A stretch of 60,493 bases of DNA, from positions 1-60,493 of the forward strand of contig CAJVWU010000001.1 in assembly GCA_913009755.1 (NCBI GenBank), in the 5' to 3' direction. Shown here piece by piece: positions 26,582 through 35,138 of this stretch. Origin of the DNA: an uncultured Bacteroidia bacterium. GTDB taxonomy: Bacteria; Bacteroidota; Bacteroidia; Bacteroidales; F082. The notes beneath the pieces are model-generated. The model was not told the origin of the DNA, ran no database searches, and saw nothing but the letters and a program-made list of their open reading frames with translations. Position numbers and translations under genes: made by a program. The number at the start of each line of letters is the position of its first letter. The first letter of the stretch is position 1.

Positions 26582-27712
26582 ATGAGATTTTTTCATAATC
26601 CCGTAGCGTTCTTTTTAATTGTAGCAGTTGCAATGTTTGCCGGCTGTTCGGGTTCTACAAATAATGCGGAAGAAGAAAATAAGCCGGACCATCTGATAAA
26701 AATAAGCCACGAACAATTCAGGGCAGAACAAATGCAACTGGGTAACACCGTGATGCATTCATTTGCAAAAGTTTTTAAAACAAATGGGATTGTTACGGCA
26801 TCTCCAAAGTCAAAAGCCGATGTTTACAGTTATGTTTCAGGCGTTATCAAATCAATCTCTGTAAACCCGGGCAGTTATGTTCGAAAAGGGCAGGAGCTTT
26901 GTTCGATCCAAAGCAAAGAATTTATTAATATTCAGCAGGAATATCTTGGATACTTAGCGAAATTAAAAGCTACCGGGTCGGATTACAAAAGAATCAAAAC
27001 GCTGTACGATGAAAAGATTTCGTCCCAGAAAAATTTCCTTGCCATTGAGAGTGAATACAATATACTGAATGCAAAAATCAAGGCATTGAAAGCTGAGTTT
27101 AAGATACTCAACGTTAATCTAAAAAATCTTGAAGCCGGAAATTTATCCTCCTATTTACCGATTCTCTCGCCTTTAAGTGGTTACATTACTTTACTGAATT
27201 GTAATCTGGGCGAATTCATCAACTCTCAAACCTTATTGATGAAAGTTATTGACAACAGAGATCTGCAACTTTACTTTTTCGTTTATCAGGAGAATGTAAA
27301 TAAGCTTAAAAAAGGGCAATTACTGAAAATATACAGCCCTGATAATACCAAAGACATATATCAGGCGAAAGTGATATCGATCGGTAAAGCCGTTGATCCT
27401 GAATCGAAAAGTATTCAATGTATTGCAAAACCTGAGGACGACCTTCGAAAAATATTTGTTGATGATATGTATTTTCAGGTTGATGTCATTACCGATACGT
27501 TAAAAGCCAGAGGAATTCCCAGCGGGGCCATTTTAAAATCCGGAGAAAATTTTTACGTGCTGGTCAAAGAAAAAGAAGATGACAACAACTTATATTTCAG
27601 AAAAGAAGAAGTGAAAACCGGAATCATTTCCGATGGCTTTACACAAATATTAGGCGATAAACCTATAAAGGGTATCCTGATCAAGGGTACCTACTATTTT
27701 CAAATACAATGA
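26582..27712 (+). CDS. RND periplasmic adaptor, lipoprotein (CusB/CzcB-like)
   Basis: 376-residue membrane-fusion protein. The signal peptide ends in the lipobox VAMFAGC, so it is lipid-anchored. A lipoyl/barrel-sandwich half (VYSYVSGVIKSISVNPGSYVRKGQELCSI), a helical hairpin (about residues 120-195), the second lipoyl half (ILSPLSGYITLLNCNLGEFINSQTLLMKVID), and a beta-barrel domain follow in the usual order. It links the RND pump and the outer-membrane factor fused to it. The pair makes a complete two-gene tripartite efflux system. No metal-binding N-terminal methionine/histidine cluster is evident. Confidence 0.92.
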   Translation: MRFFHNPVAFFLIVAVAMFAGCSGSTNNAEEENKPDHLIKISHEQFRAEQMQLGNTVMHSFAKVFKTNGIVTASPKSKADVYSYVSGVIKSISVNPGSYVRKGQELCSIQSKEFINIQQEYLGYLAKLKATGSDYKRIKTLYDEKISSQKNFLAIESEYNILNAKIKALKAEFKILNVNLKNLEAGNLSSYLPILSPLSGYITLLNCNLGEFINSQTLLMKVIDNRDLQLYFFVYQENVNKLKKGQLLKIYSPDNTKDIYQAKVISIGKAVDPESKSIQCIAKPEDDLRKIFVDDMYFQVDVITDTLKARGIPSGAILKSGENFYVLVKEKEDDNNLYFRKEEVKTGIISDGFTQILGDKPIKGILIKGTYYFQIQ

Positions 27713-27851
27713 TTCAATAAGAATTCACCAATTACAGGTGAAACGTGCCTGGATAATAACAAAACCGTATTTTTCAGGTACAGATTAAACCCCTATATTC
27801 CAGGCAAATACAAAGACAGAATTAAATATGTTCAAAAAAAATCCAGACTTT

Positions 27852-27884
27852 TTTGAATAAGTTAGTAAATATTAACTAACTTTG
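27852..27884 (+). promoter_or_regulatory. Promoter A with GTTAGT-N8-ACTAAC operator
   Basis: Operator at 27861-27880 (GTTAGT, AAATATTA, ACTAAC). The right arm is part of the -7 element TAACTTTG (27877-27884), and TTTG at 27852-27855 is a plausible -33. Repressor binding would directly block the promoter. The same architecture recurs at 37419 and 47873. Confidence 0.75.
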
Positions 27885-27924
27885 CCGCCAATTATTGAAT
27901 ATAATGATCATTCAACAATGCATC

Positions 27925-29280
27925 ATGGAAGACGAAAAGCGTAAAATCGTATATAAGAGGATGTCCATCGAGGAGCTTTTCGATAATGAGGTTTCAAAAA
28001 GCGAACGTCAGCGTGCTTTAATTCTGGTAGGATTGCTGGGACTTGAAGCTTTGTCTCTGCTTATTATTTATTTTTTCTATCTTGATGAGTATCTTCAGGT
28101 TTTCAAAACCAATATTGCCATATATGCTATCCTGATTTTCACGATAGTCATCATTTTTTATGAGATTTTTATCCATTACTTCCTTGGCCGCAGGAACAAA
28201 CCCTTTTTTTTCAATCCGAGAGTATTCGGATACTTCAACAGCTTTTGGGAAATAACCCTGCTAACCCTGCTTCTGATATTCATCATTGAATATTCGGGCC
28301 AGACTTTTATTCTGAAAGCACCGGCAACGCTGACCTATTTTATTTTTATCGTGCTTTCCACCTTCCGGCTGAATTTCAGGTTATCCGTTTTCACCGGCAC
28401 ACTGGCCGCTCTCGAATACATTTTCATCGCGTTTTATTATTCTAACTACAGTACCCTACCCGTGGATATTACGCATCCGGAGCTAAGCGGAATGCAATAT
28501 CTCGGACAGGGACTGATTCTGGTAATTACCGGCATTGCGGCGGGTTTTGTTTCAGACCTGATTAAGAAGAAGATGATTGTTTCCTGGAACAATATCCGGG
28601 AGAAAAATGAGGTGATTGACTTGTTCGGTCAGCAAATCTCGCCCCAGATTGCGGAAAACATCCTGAATAAACGCGACGAACTTTCCGGAGCGAGAAAAAA
28701 AGTTTGTATCATGTTTTTCGACATCAGACAGTTCACACCTTTTGTTGAACAGCACGAACCCGAGGAGGTTGTGAATTACCTGAACACATTGTTCGGCTTC
28801 ATGATTGACATTGTGCAGTCACATCACGGCGTCATCAACCAGTTCCTCGGAGACGGATTCATGGCCACCTTCGGTGCGCCTGTTTCATTGGAAAACAGCA
28901 GCAGGCATGCGGTGGATGCCGCGCGTGAAATCATCGGCAAAATAGAGGACGAATACAAAAAAGGAAACATTCCCAAAACCCGGCTGGGCATTGGACTGCA
29001 TTACGATGAAGCGGTAACGGGAAATATCGGTTCTTCTGTCCGTAAGCAATATTCCATAACCGGAAAGGTCGTCATCATGGCCTCACGCATCGAGCAACTG
29101 AATAAAAAATACAATACCAACCTGCTTATTTCTAAAGAAGTGTGCGATGAGTTGGAGAAGGACACGCAAAACCATTTTGTTTGGCTTGAAAACGCAAAGA
29201 TCAAAGGCAGTGAGAAACTTGTTTCACTTTACAAATACATTGGTGCCGGGCAAAACAAAACCGACAAAAATGCAACTTAA
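27925..29280 (+). CDS. Membrane class III nucleotide cyclase with altered active site
   Basis: 451 residues from the ATG at 27925; ATG 27904 and TTG 27895 are alternatives. Six hydrophobic segments (about 30-200) precede a class III cyclase domain. Metal-binding aspartates are present in CIMFFDIRQFT (Asp266) and FLGDGFMATFG (Asp310). Other key positions differ. The lysine that usually reads the purine (NKFxGD) is Gln306. In the usual GDxVNxAxR motif the sequence is GKVVIMASR, so the transition-state asparagine is Ile384 while the arginine (Arg388) remains. It may make a different cyclic nucleotide or be impaired. First gene of the promoter A operon; a Pycsar-effector-like protein is encoded three genes on. 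Confidence 0.85.
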   Translation: MEDEKRKIVYKRMSIEELFDNEVSKSERQRALILVGLLGLEALSLLIIYFFYLDEYLQVFKTNIAIYAILIFTIVIIFYEIFIHYFLGRRNKPFFFNPRVFGYFNSFWEITLLTLLLIFIIEYSGQTFILKAPATLTYFIFIVLSTFRLNFRLSVFTGTLAALEYIFIAFYYSNYSTLPVDITHPELSGMQYLGQGLILVITGIAAGFVSDLIKKKMIVSWNNIREKNEVIDLFGQQISPQIAENILNKRDELSGARKKVCIMFFDIRQFTPFVEQHEPEEVVNYLNTLFGFMIDIVQSHHGVINQFLGDGFMATFGAPVSLENSSRHAVDAAREIIGKIEDEYKKGNIPKTRLGIGLHYDEAVTGNIGSSVRKQYSITGKVVIMASRIEQLNKKYNTNLLISKEVCDELEKDTQNHFVWLENAKIKGSEKLVSLYKYIGAGQNKTDKNAT

Positions 29281-30214
29281 AAGAACTGTCATATCATTGT
29301 TGTTCCTTTTGTTTTACTCTGTGGCTTTGCCACAGGAAAGCAACGGCGAAAAGCTGTTTGAACGGGACGGTTACATTTTTCCTTATCAGTTAAACAATCC
29401 CGACAAAACATGGAAGCTCCCCAAAGAGCTTGTGGAAATATCGGGACTGTCTTATTTAGAAAAGCACCGTTTGGCCTGTATCCAGGATGAAAAGGGGAAC
29501 ATTTATATTTTCAATACTAAAAACGAAGAAATTGAAAAGCAAATCGGTTTTGGTGAAAAGGGTGACTACGAAGGAATTGAAGTTGTGGGCAACGATGCCT
29601 GGGTTTTGAAAAGCAACGGAACTTTATACCAGATAATGGATTTTCCAAAAGACAACAACCCGAAAGTTCATAAATACAAAACTGCGCTGTCAGGGCGAAA
29701 CAACTGTGAAGGGCTGGGTTATGACCCCGCCGGACACAATCTGCTGATCGCCTGTAAAGGTTATCCGTTCACAAAAAACAACGAAAGACCCGATGCGGGT
29801 GAATACAAAGCCATATTTCGGTTTGATCTGAAAACCCGGCAACTTCATGAGGCGCCCGTATTGTTAATTGCACTGGACAGCATGAAACAATATAAAAACT
29901 ACAATTCAATGACCTCGCTTGGCATTGAATTACTGGCATTTTTCGATGCGACGGAAGGAGATGTCTCTTTTCAGCCGTCAGGTATTGCAGTTCATCCACA
30001 GACCGGAAATATCTATGTACTCGCTTCTGTGGGTAAAGTGTTGGCAGTATTTTCCGGTGATGGCAGGATGTTGGCGTTAATTCATCTGAAATCGAAAATA
30101 CACGAGCAGCCCGAAGGGATATGTTTCAGCCCCGGTGGAACCCTGTATATTTCAAACGAAGGGGATGATGGGAAAGGGATGATTTTGCGATTTAACAAAA
30201 ACGAGCGGAAATGA
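29270..30214 (+). CDS. SdiA-regulated/SMP-30-like beta-propeller protein, exported
   Basis: 314 residues starting 11 bases inside the cyclase gene. A signal peptide (MQLKRTVISLLFLLFYSVALPQ) is followed by repeated propeller strands such as EISGLSYLEKHRLACIQDEKGNIYIFN, GDYEGIEVVGNDAWVLKSNGTLYQI and CEGLGYDPAGHNLLIACKG. These match the SdiA-regulated family (PF06977 type). QPSGIAVHPQTGNIYVLAS is the strongest motif. It is probably periplasmic, perhaps a sensor or a calcium-dependent esterase-like propeller; activity is unknown. Start and stop overlaps with both neighbours (11 and 4 bases) show tight co-translation with cyclase and metallophosphoesterase. Confidence 0.78.
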   Translation: MQLKRTVISLLFLLFYSVALPQESNGEKLFERDGYIFPYQLNNPDKTWKLPKELVEISGLSYLEKHRLACIQDEKGNIYIFNTKNEEIEKQIGFGEKGDYEGIEVVGNDAWVLKSNGTLYQIMDFPKDNNPKVHKYKTALSGRNNCEGLGYDPAGHNLLIACKGYPFTKNNERPDAGEYKAIFRFDLKTRQLHEAPVLLIALDSMKQYKNYNSMTSLGIELLAFFDATEGDVSFQPSGIAVHPQTGNIYVLASVGKVLAVFSGDGRMLALIHLKSKIHEQPEGICFSPGGTLYISNEGDDGKGMILRFNKNERK

Positions 30215-33200
30215 ATTCCCGGTTCGTACATACAGTCATGTTTCTGATTCTGCTTTTCGGTTTCACCGTTCACGGGCAGGAAAAGAAGATTTTTTATGCT
30301 CCGGGCAATGAAAATTATGCAGAGAGCACTCCGTTTGACACTTCTGCATTATTGTACACCGTTTATCTGCTCGGCGATATCAAATACTCGGAAGAAGGCA
30401 GGCGAAATCTTGAAAAACTCAAACGCTGCATTGATAAGGACGGAGTAAACAGTGCAGTTGTTATCCTCGGGGACATTGCTTATGAACTGGGTTTGCCCGA
30501 TTCGGCAAAAAAAGGCTATAGCGAAGCAGCCCGTGATCTAAATCAGGTATTGCAGACTTTTTCGGATTACAAAGGCAGAGTCATATTCCTACCCGGAAAT
30601 CACGATTGGGCAAACGGAAAAAAACAAGGATGGGAATCGGTAAAAAACGAAGAAAAATACATTGAACAGCATCTCGGAAGGGGAAATGTTTATATGCCTG
30701 ACGGAGGGTGTCCCGGACCGGTTGAAGTGGAACTGACGCCAGATATCACTCTGATTGTCTTTGATTCCCAATGGTGGTTTCAGAAAAATGAAAAACCGGG
30801 TGGCAACGGGGAATGTGGTTTCTTGGAAAAAGGTGAAATCTTTATTCAGATTGAAGATGCTCTGCGACGCAACCGGGACAAAAAAGTGATTTTCGCCACT
30901 CACCATCCATTGTACAGTGTGGGTGAACACGGCGGCCATTTTCCTGCCTCGTATTTGCTGTTCCCTTTACTCGAAGTTCAGGGGTGGATATACATTCCCC
31001 TGCCCGGATTCATTTACACGGGCTACCGAAAATATCTGGGAAACATCCAGGATTTTGCCCACCCCGAATACAAGGCATTCAGAGAAACGATGTTGAACAT
31101 TCTTAAAAAATATCCCAATGTGATTTACGCAGCAGGACATGAGCATAATCTGCAATATCTGGAAAAAGACAGTCTCCATCACATCGTGAGTGGTGCCGGC
31201 GGGAAAGCGACCTACATCGCCCGGAAGAAGAAAAAAGCCGATTTTGCCTGTCAGTGCACCGGATTCAGTAAGTTGTTGTTTTTTGCCAACGGCGATGTTT
31301 GTATGGAATTTATTCAAACCGGTGATTCTCTGCACAAAAAAACGGTTTACAGCAAACGACTTTTTAATAAACCCGTTTTTAATCCCGGGAAAACAAATCT
31401 ACAGTCCGTTAAAATTGACTTTTCGGACAGCACGATAAAAACGAACATCAGCAGCAAGTACAATGCCGGAAAATTCCGCCGGTTCCTTCTCGGTGAAAAT
31501 TACCGGAACATTTGGGATGCCCCCGTTGAGTTTCATGTTTTCGATATCGGCAAAGAAAAAGGCGGACTTAGCATCATCAAACGGGGCGGAGGTATGCAAA
31601 CCCGCTCTGTGCGGATGGAAGACAGGAACGGAAAACAATTTGTCCTGCGTTCGGTGAACAAATATGTGGAAAAAGCCCTTCCCGAAAACCTCCGTAAAAC
31701 CATAGCTGTAAAGCCCGTTCAGGATGAAGTCTCGGCTTCCAATCCGTATGCGGCGCTGACTGTTTCTCCTCTGGCTGATGCTATCGGCGTGATGCACACC
31801 AATCCCCGGATGTTCTGGGTGCCCGATGACCCTCGTCTGGGAGTTTATCGCGATGAACTGGCGAACAATGTGTTTCTTTTTGAAGAACGTCCTGCCGGTA
31901 ACCGGGAGGAAGTTGCCAGCTTCGGATATTCGAAAAAGATTGTCAGTACGAACAAGGTGATTAAAAAAACAAAAGAAGACCATCATCATGCGGTGGACCA
32001 GCAAGCGGTTGTCCGTGCCCGTTTGCTGGACATGCTCATCAACGACTGGGACCGTCACGACGACCAGTGGCGCTGGGCTTCGTTTAAAAATGACGGTGAA
32101 ACCATATACCGTCCCATCCCCCGCGACCGCGACCAGGTATATTTTGTTAATGAAGGGCCGATTATGTGGCTTGCAAGCCGTCATTGGATGATGCGCAAGT
32201 TCCAGGGATTCGATTACACAATAAGGGACGTGAAAGGGCTCGGATACAATGCAAGATATTTTGACAGGTCGTTTGTAACAGAGCCGGATATGGATGACTG
32301 GCTGGCCATTGCAGGTGAAATAAAAGAAAAAATTACCGATTCGGTTATTCATAGGGCCATTACCAGATTCCCTGAAAATATTTACGATTCCATAGGTATT
32401 GAAACCGAAAACAAGCTGAAATCAAGGCGGGACCTTCTTTCTTTTTACACTGAAGAATATTATCGTTTTCTTACCAAGACAGTGGATGTTGTGGGAACCG
32501 ACGAACGGGAGTATTTCGATGTGAAACGGAAGGAAAACGGTGACACCAAAGTGACGGTTTATGCTTTGAGCCATAAAAAAGGACGGATTAAAAAACAGCT
32601 TTACAGCAGGGAATTCAAATTCGGGGAAACCAAAGAGGTTAGATTGTACGGGCTGAAAGACAAAGACCTGTTCAAAATCAGCGGTAACGGAAAAGACGGT
32701 ATAAAAGTCAGGATAATCGGAGGAAAGGGGAGTGACACCATTATTGACGAGTCAAAAGTGAGCGGGCCCGGAAAGAAAACAGTGGTTTACGACCGGAAAG
32801 ACAAAGACAATGTGATTCTCAAAAGCGGGGAAACCCGCCTGCACCTTTCAAAAGACAAATCGGTGAATGAGTACAACCGGAGACAGTTCAAATACAACAA
32901 AACCATGCCGTTATTGTGGGCCGGATACAATATTGACGACGGTTTTCTGATAGGAGGCGGTGTAAAGATCAACCGGTACAATTTCAGAGATTCGACAATC
33001 CAGAAAATTCAGGGAAACCTTTCTTTTCAGACCGGTGCATTCGCTGTAAGATACGAAGGTCTGTTTTCCGGGATTTCTCAAACATTCGATTTATACATTA
33101 ATGCAGACATCAGTTTTCCTCGAAATGTGGATAACTTTTTCGGACTGGGAAACAACACGGAGAAACTAACCGATGTCAAGAAATATTATCGCGTGAGGTA

Positions 33201-33927
33201 TAAATATGCCCGTGTAAACCCCATGTTGAAGCAAACATTCGGTAAACACTTTTATTACGGTTTCGGCGCTTTCTACCAGTATTTTCAGGTTACGGATACC
33301 TCTGGAAGGTTCATCGGTGATATTTATCCCGGCTTGCTGGATTCGGCGGCATATCAGTCGCATCATTATGCGGGCATGAACGTGATTGTGGATTTGGACA
33401 CCCGCGACAATAAAATGCTGCCCAAAAGCGGCATTCACTGTAGAACCGAAGCGTTGGGTTATTACAGCATCAAAGAAACCGGAAAGAATTTCGTGAAACT
33501 CCGCTCCGATTTGAGTTTTTACCTGAGTTTCAGAAAAGACCCGCGTGTGGTTTTTGCCCTGCGTGCCGGCGGAGCAATGAACCTGGGTGATTACGAATTT
33601 TACTATGCCAATTTCCTCGGAGGGAAAACAAACCTGCGGGGGTTCAGAAGCAACCGCTTTGCCGGTGATTATTCCTTTTATCAGAATACGGAAGTTCGCT
33701 TCAAGATCATGGATGTCAACACCTATGTAATGACCGGGCAACTCGGCCTGCTGCTGTTCAACGACATCGGCAGGGTATGGGTAAAAGGAGAAGAATCAAA
33801 ACGCTGGCATGACGGCTATGGTATCGGCCTGTGGTTCACACCGTTTGATTTTACGGCTTTGACACTGAACTACAACCGTTCGAAAGAAGACAGTTTTGTG
33901 ACATTTACATTTAGCTATTTATTTTAA
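30211..33927 (+). CDS. Metallophosphoesterase / HipA-kinase-like / outer-membrane barrel fusion
   Basis: 1238 residues with a signal peptide. (1) Calcineurin-type metallophosphoesterase at about 45-380: LLGDIKY (Asp56), LGDIAY (Asp88), PGNHDW (129-133), THHPLYS, AAGHEHN. (2) A central part containing DMLINDWDRHDDQWRWA, with Asn611, Asp614, Arg615 and His616. This resembles the catalytic NxDRH loop of HipA/PI-kinase/CotH-type folds, and DRDQ follows downstream. (3) A C-terminal D15/TamA-like 16-strand-type barrel (about 890-1238) with the GGKTNLRGFRSNRFAGDYSFYQNTEVRF motif. It starts by ATGA overlap with the propeller gene. Likely surface- or periplasm-facing phospho-transfer chemistry on an outer-membrane anchor; substrate unknown. 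Confidence 0.82.
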   Translation: MNSRFVHTVMFLILLFGFTVHGQEKKIFYAPGNENYAESTPFDTSALLYTVYLLGDIKYSEEGRRNLEKLKRCIDKDGVNSAVVILGDIAYELGLPDSAKKGYSEAARDLNQVLQTFSDYKGRVIFLPGNHDWANGKKQGWESVKNEEKYIEQHLGRGNVYMPDGGCPGPVEVELTPDITLIVFDSQWWFQKNEKPGGNGECGFLEKGEIFIQIEDALRRNRDKKVIFATHHPLYSVGEHGGHFPASYLLFPLLEVQGWIYIPLPGFIYTGYRKYLGNIQDFAHPEYKAFRETMLNILKKYPNVIYAAGHEHNLQYLEKDSLHHIVSGAGGKATYIARKKKKADFACQCTGFSKLLFFANGDVCMEFIQTGDSLHKKTVYSKRLFNKPVFNPGKTNLQSVKIDFSDSTIKTNISSKYNAGKFRRFLLGENYRNIWDAPVEFHVFDIGKEKGGLSIIKRGGGMQTRSVRMEDRNGKQFVLRSVNKYVEKALPENLRKTIAVKPVQDEVSASNPYAALTVSPLADAIGVMHTNPRMFWVPDDPRLGVYRDELANNVFLFEERPAGNREEVASFGYSKKIVSTNKVIKKTKEDHHHAVDQQAVVRARLLDMLINDWDRHDDQWRWASFKNDGETIYRPIPRDRDQVYFVNEGPIMWLASRHWMMRKFQGFDYTIRDVKGLGYNARYFDRSFVTEPDMDDWLAIAGEIKEKITDSVIHRAITRFPENIYDSIGIETENKLKSRRDLLSFYTEEYYRFLTKTVDVVGTDEREYFDVKRKENGDTKVTVYALSHKKGRIKKQLYSREFKFGETKEVRLYGLKDKDLFKISGNGKDGIKVRIIGGKGSDTIIDESKVSGPGKKTVVYDRKDKDNVILKSGETRLHLSKDKSVNEYNRRQFKYNKTMPLLWAGYNIDDGFLIGGGVKINRYNFRDSTIQKIQGNLSFQTGAFAVRYEGLFSGISQTFDLYINADISFPRNVDNFFGLGNNTEKLTDVKKYYRVRYKYARVNPMLKQTFGKHFYYGFGAFYQYFQVTDTSGRFIGDIYPGLLDSAAYQSHHYAGMNVIVDLDTRDNKMLPKSGIHCRTEALGYYSIKETGKNFVKLRSDLSFYLSFRKDPRVVFALRAGGAMNLGDYEFYYANFLGGKTNLRGFRSNRFAGDYSFYQNTEVRFKIMDVNTYVMTGQLGLLLFNDIGRVWVKGEESKRWHDGYGIGLWFTPFDFTALTLNYNRSKEDSFVTFTFSYLF

Positions 33928-33941
33928 AAAAACGATATATC

Positions 33942-35126
33942 ATGAAAACAATAAGTAATGAATTGGTCAGGGAGGCAACAGATTTTGTAACGCGGTTTTT
34001 TGAGGAGAAGCTACCGGAAGGTTACACCTTTCACACGACGGAACATGCCCGTTATGTTGCCGGAAAATCGGAATGGATCGGCAAAAACAGCGGGCTGAAT
34101 GCAGACGATATCAACCTTGTTAAGCTGTGTGCATGGTTCCACGATACCGGATACATTCACGGTTTTGAAGGCCATGAGGAAAGAAGTGCCGGTATTGCCG
34201 AAAACTTCTTAAAATCAAAAGGAATTGATGATGAAACCATCGGCAGGGTCAGGAATTGCATCATGGCCACGCGCATCCCGCATGATCCCAAAGACCTCGT
34301 CTCGCAAGTGGTTTGCGATGCCGACATGACCCATCTCGCCGAAAAGGATTATTTCAGGCGAGTTGAAAAGTTGCGGGAAGAATGGAACAATAAGCTGGGT
34401 AAAAAATTAAGTAAAAGAAAATTCCACAAGATTTCGGAAAAATTCTTCCATCAACATAAGTATTTTACCGACTTTGCCAGGAAAGAACTTCAGCCACAAA
34501 AAGAAAAAAACCTGCAACTCATCGAAAAAGAGATTTATCTGTTAGAGCTGAAAAAAGAAAAGAAACTGCTGGGAAAAGACAAGAAAAAAGCCAAACCCAA
34601 AGGATATGCACGGGGCGTGGAATCCATGTTCAGAAATACGGCACGAATGCAGATAAACCTCAGCTCCATTGCAGACAACAAATCAAACATTTTGATCTCC
34701 GTCAATGCCATCATCATTTCTATCACGATGACGGTGCTGGTGTCGCGTTTCGAAGAAACACCCAACATTATCGTGCCGACACTTATTTTTCTGTTCTTTA
34801 GTCTGGTGACCATCGTGTTTGCCATCCTGTCAACTCGACCGCACATTTCTTCGGGCACATTCAATAAAGACGATATCAAACGGAAAAAAGTAAACCTGTT
34901 GTTTTTCGGGAACTTTTATAATATGGATGCGGAAGATTACGAGTGGGCTATCGGTGAGCTCATGAAAGATGAAGAGCAGTTGTACTCAACAATGATCCTT
35001 GACCAGTATTCCCTCGGAAAGGTACTTGCCAAAAAATACAAACTTTTGCGGGTTGCCTATAACGTGTTTATGGCAGGTATCATCATCTCGGTACTTGCAT
35101 TCGTTTTTGCTTTTTTGAACATTTAA
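33942..35126 (+). CDS. HD-domain protein with Pycsar-effector-like (DUF5706) membrane C-terminus
   Basis: 394 residues. N-terminal HD phosphohydrolase domain: His31/His35, the HD pair in LCAWFHDTGY (67-68), and Asp in VVCDADMTHL (126-128). A charged coiled coil (about 140-225) follows. The C-terminal part contains RNTARMQINLSSIADNKSNILISVNAIIIS (231-260), the hallmark of PycTM-type effectors, with three hydrophobic helices (about 248-268, 277-297, 372-394). In Pycsar defence a cyclase makes cCMP or cUMP and the PycTM effector damages the membrane. Here an HD phosphodiesterase-like domain is fused to that effector and sits in the same operon as a class III cyclase. This is suggestive of a cyclic-nucleotide circuit, but unproven. 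Confidence 0.82.
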   Translation: MKTISNELVREATDFVTRFFEEKLPEGYTFHTTEHARYVAGKSEWIGKNSGLNADDINLVKLCAWFHDTGYIHGFEGHEERSAGIAENFLKSKGIDDETIGRVRNCIMATRIPHDPKDLVSQVVCDADMTHLAEKDYFRRVEKLREEWNNKLGKKLSKRKFHKISEKFFHQHKYFTDFARKELQPQKEKNLQLIEKEIYLLELKKEKKLLGKDKKKAKPKGYARGVESMFRNTARMQINLSSIADNKSNILISVNAIIISITMTVLVSRFEETPNIIVPTLIFLFFSLVTIVFAILSTRPHISSGTFNKDDIKRKKVNLLFFGNFYNMDAEDYEWAIGELMKDEEQLYSTMILDQYSLGKVLAKKYKLLRVAYNVFMAGIIISVLAFVFAFLNI

Positions 35127-35138
35127 AACCGACTGATC

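Noticed and set aside
31399-32352. Long minus-strand open frame (317 codons) opposite the metallophosphoesterase-barrel gene
   Set aside because: It lies wholly antisense to a gene with clear domains, has no recognisable motif, and its amino-acid composition is that of a shadow frame.
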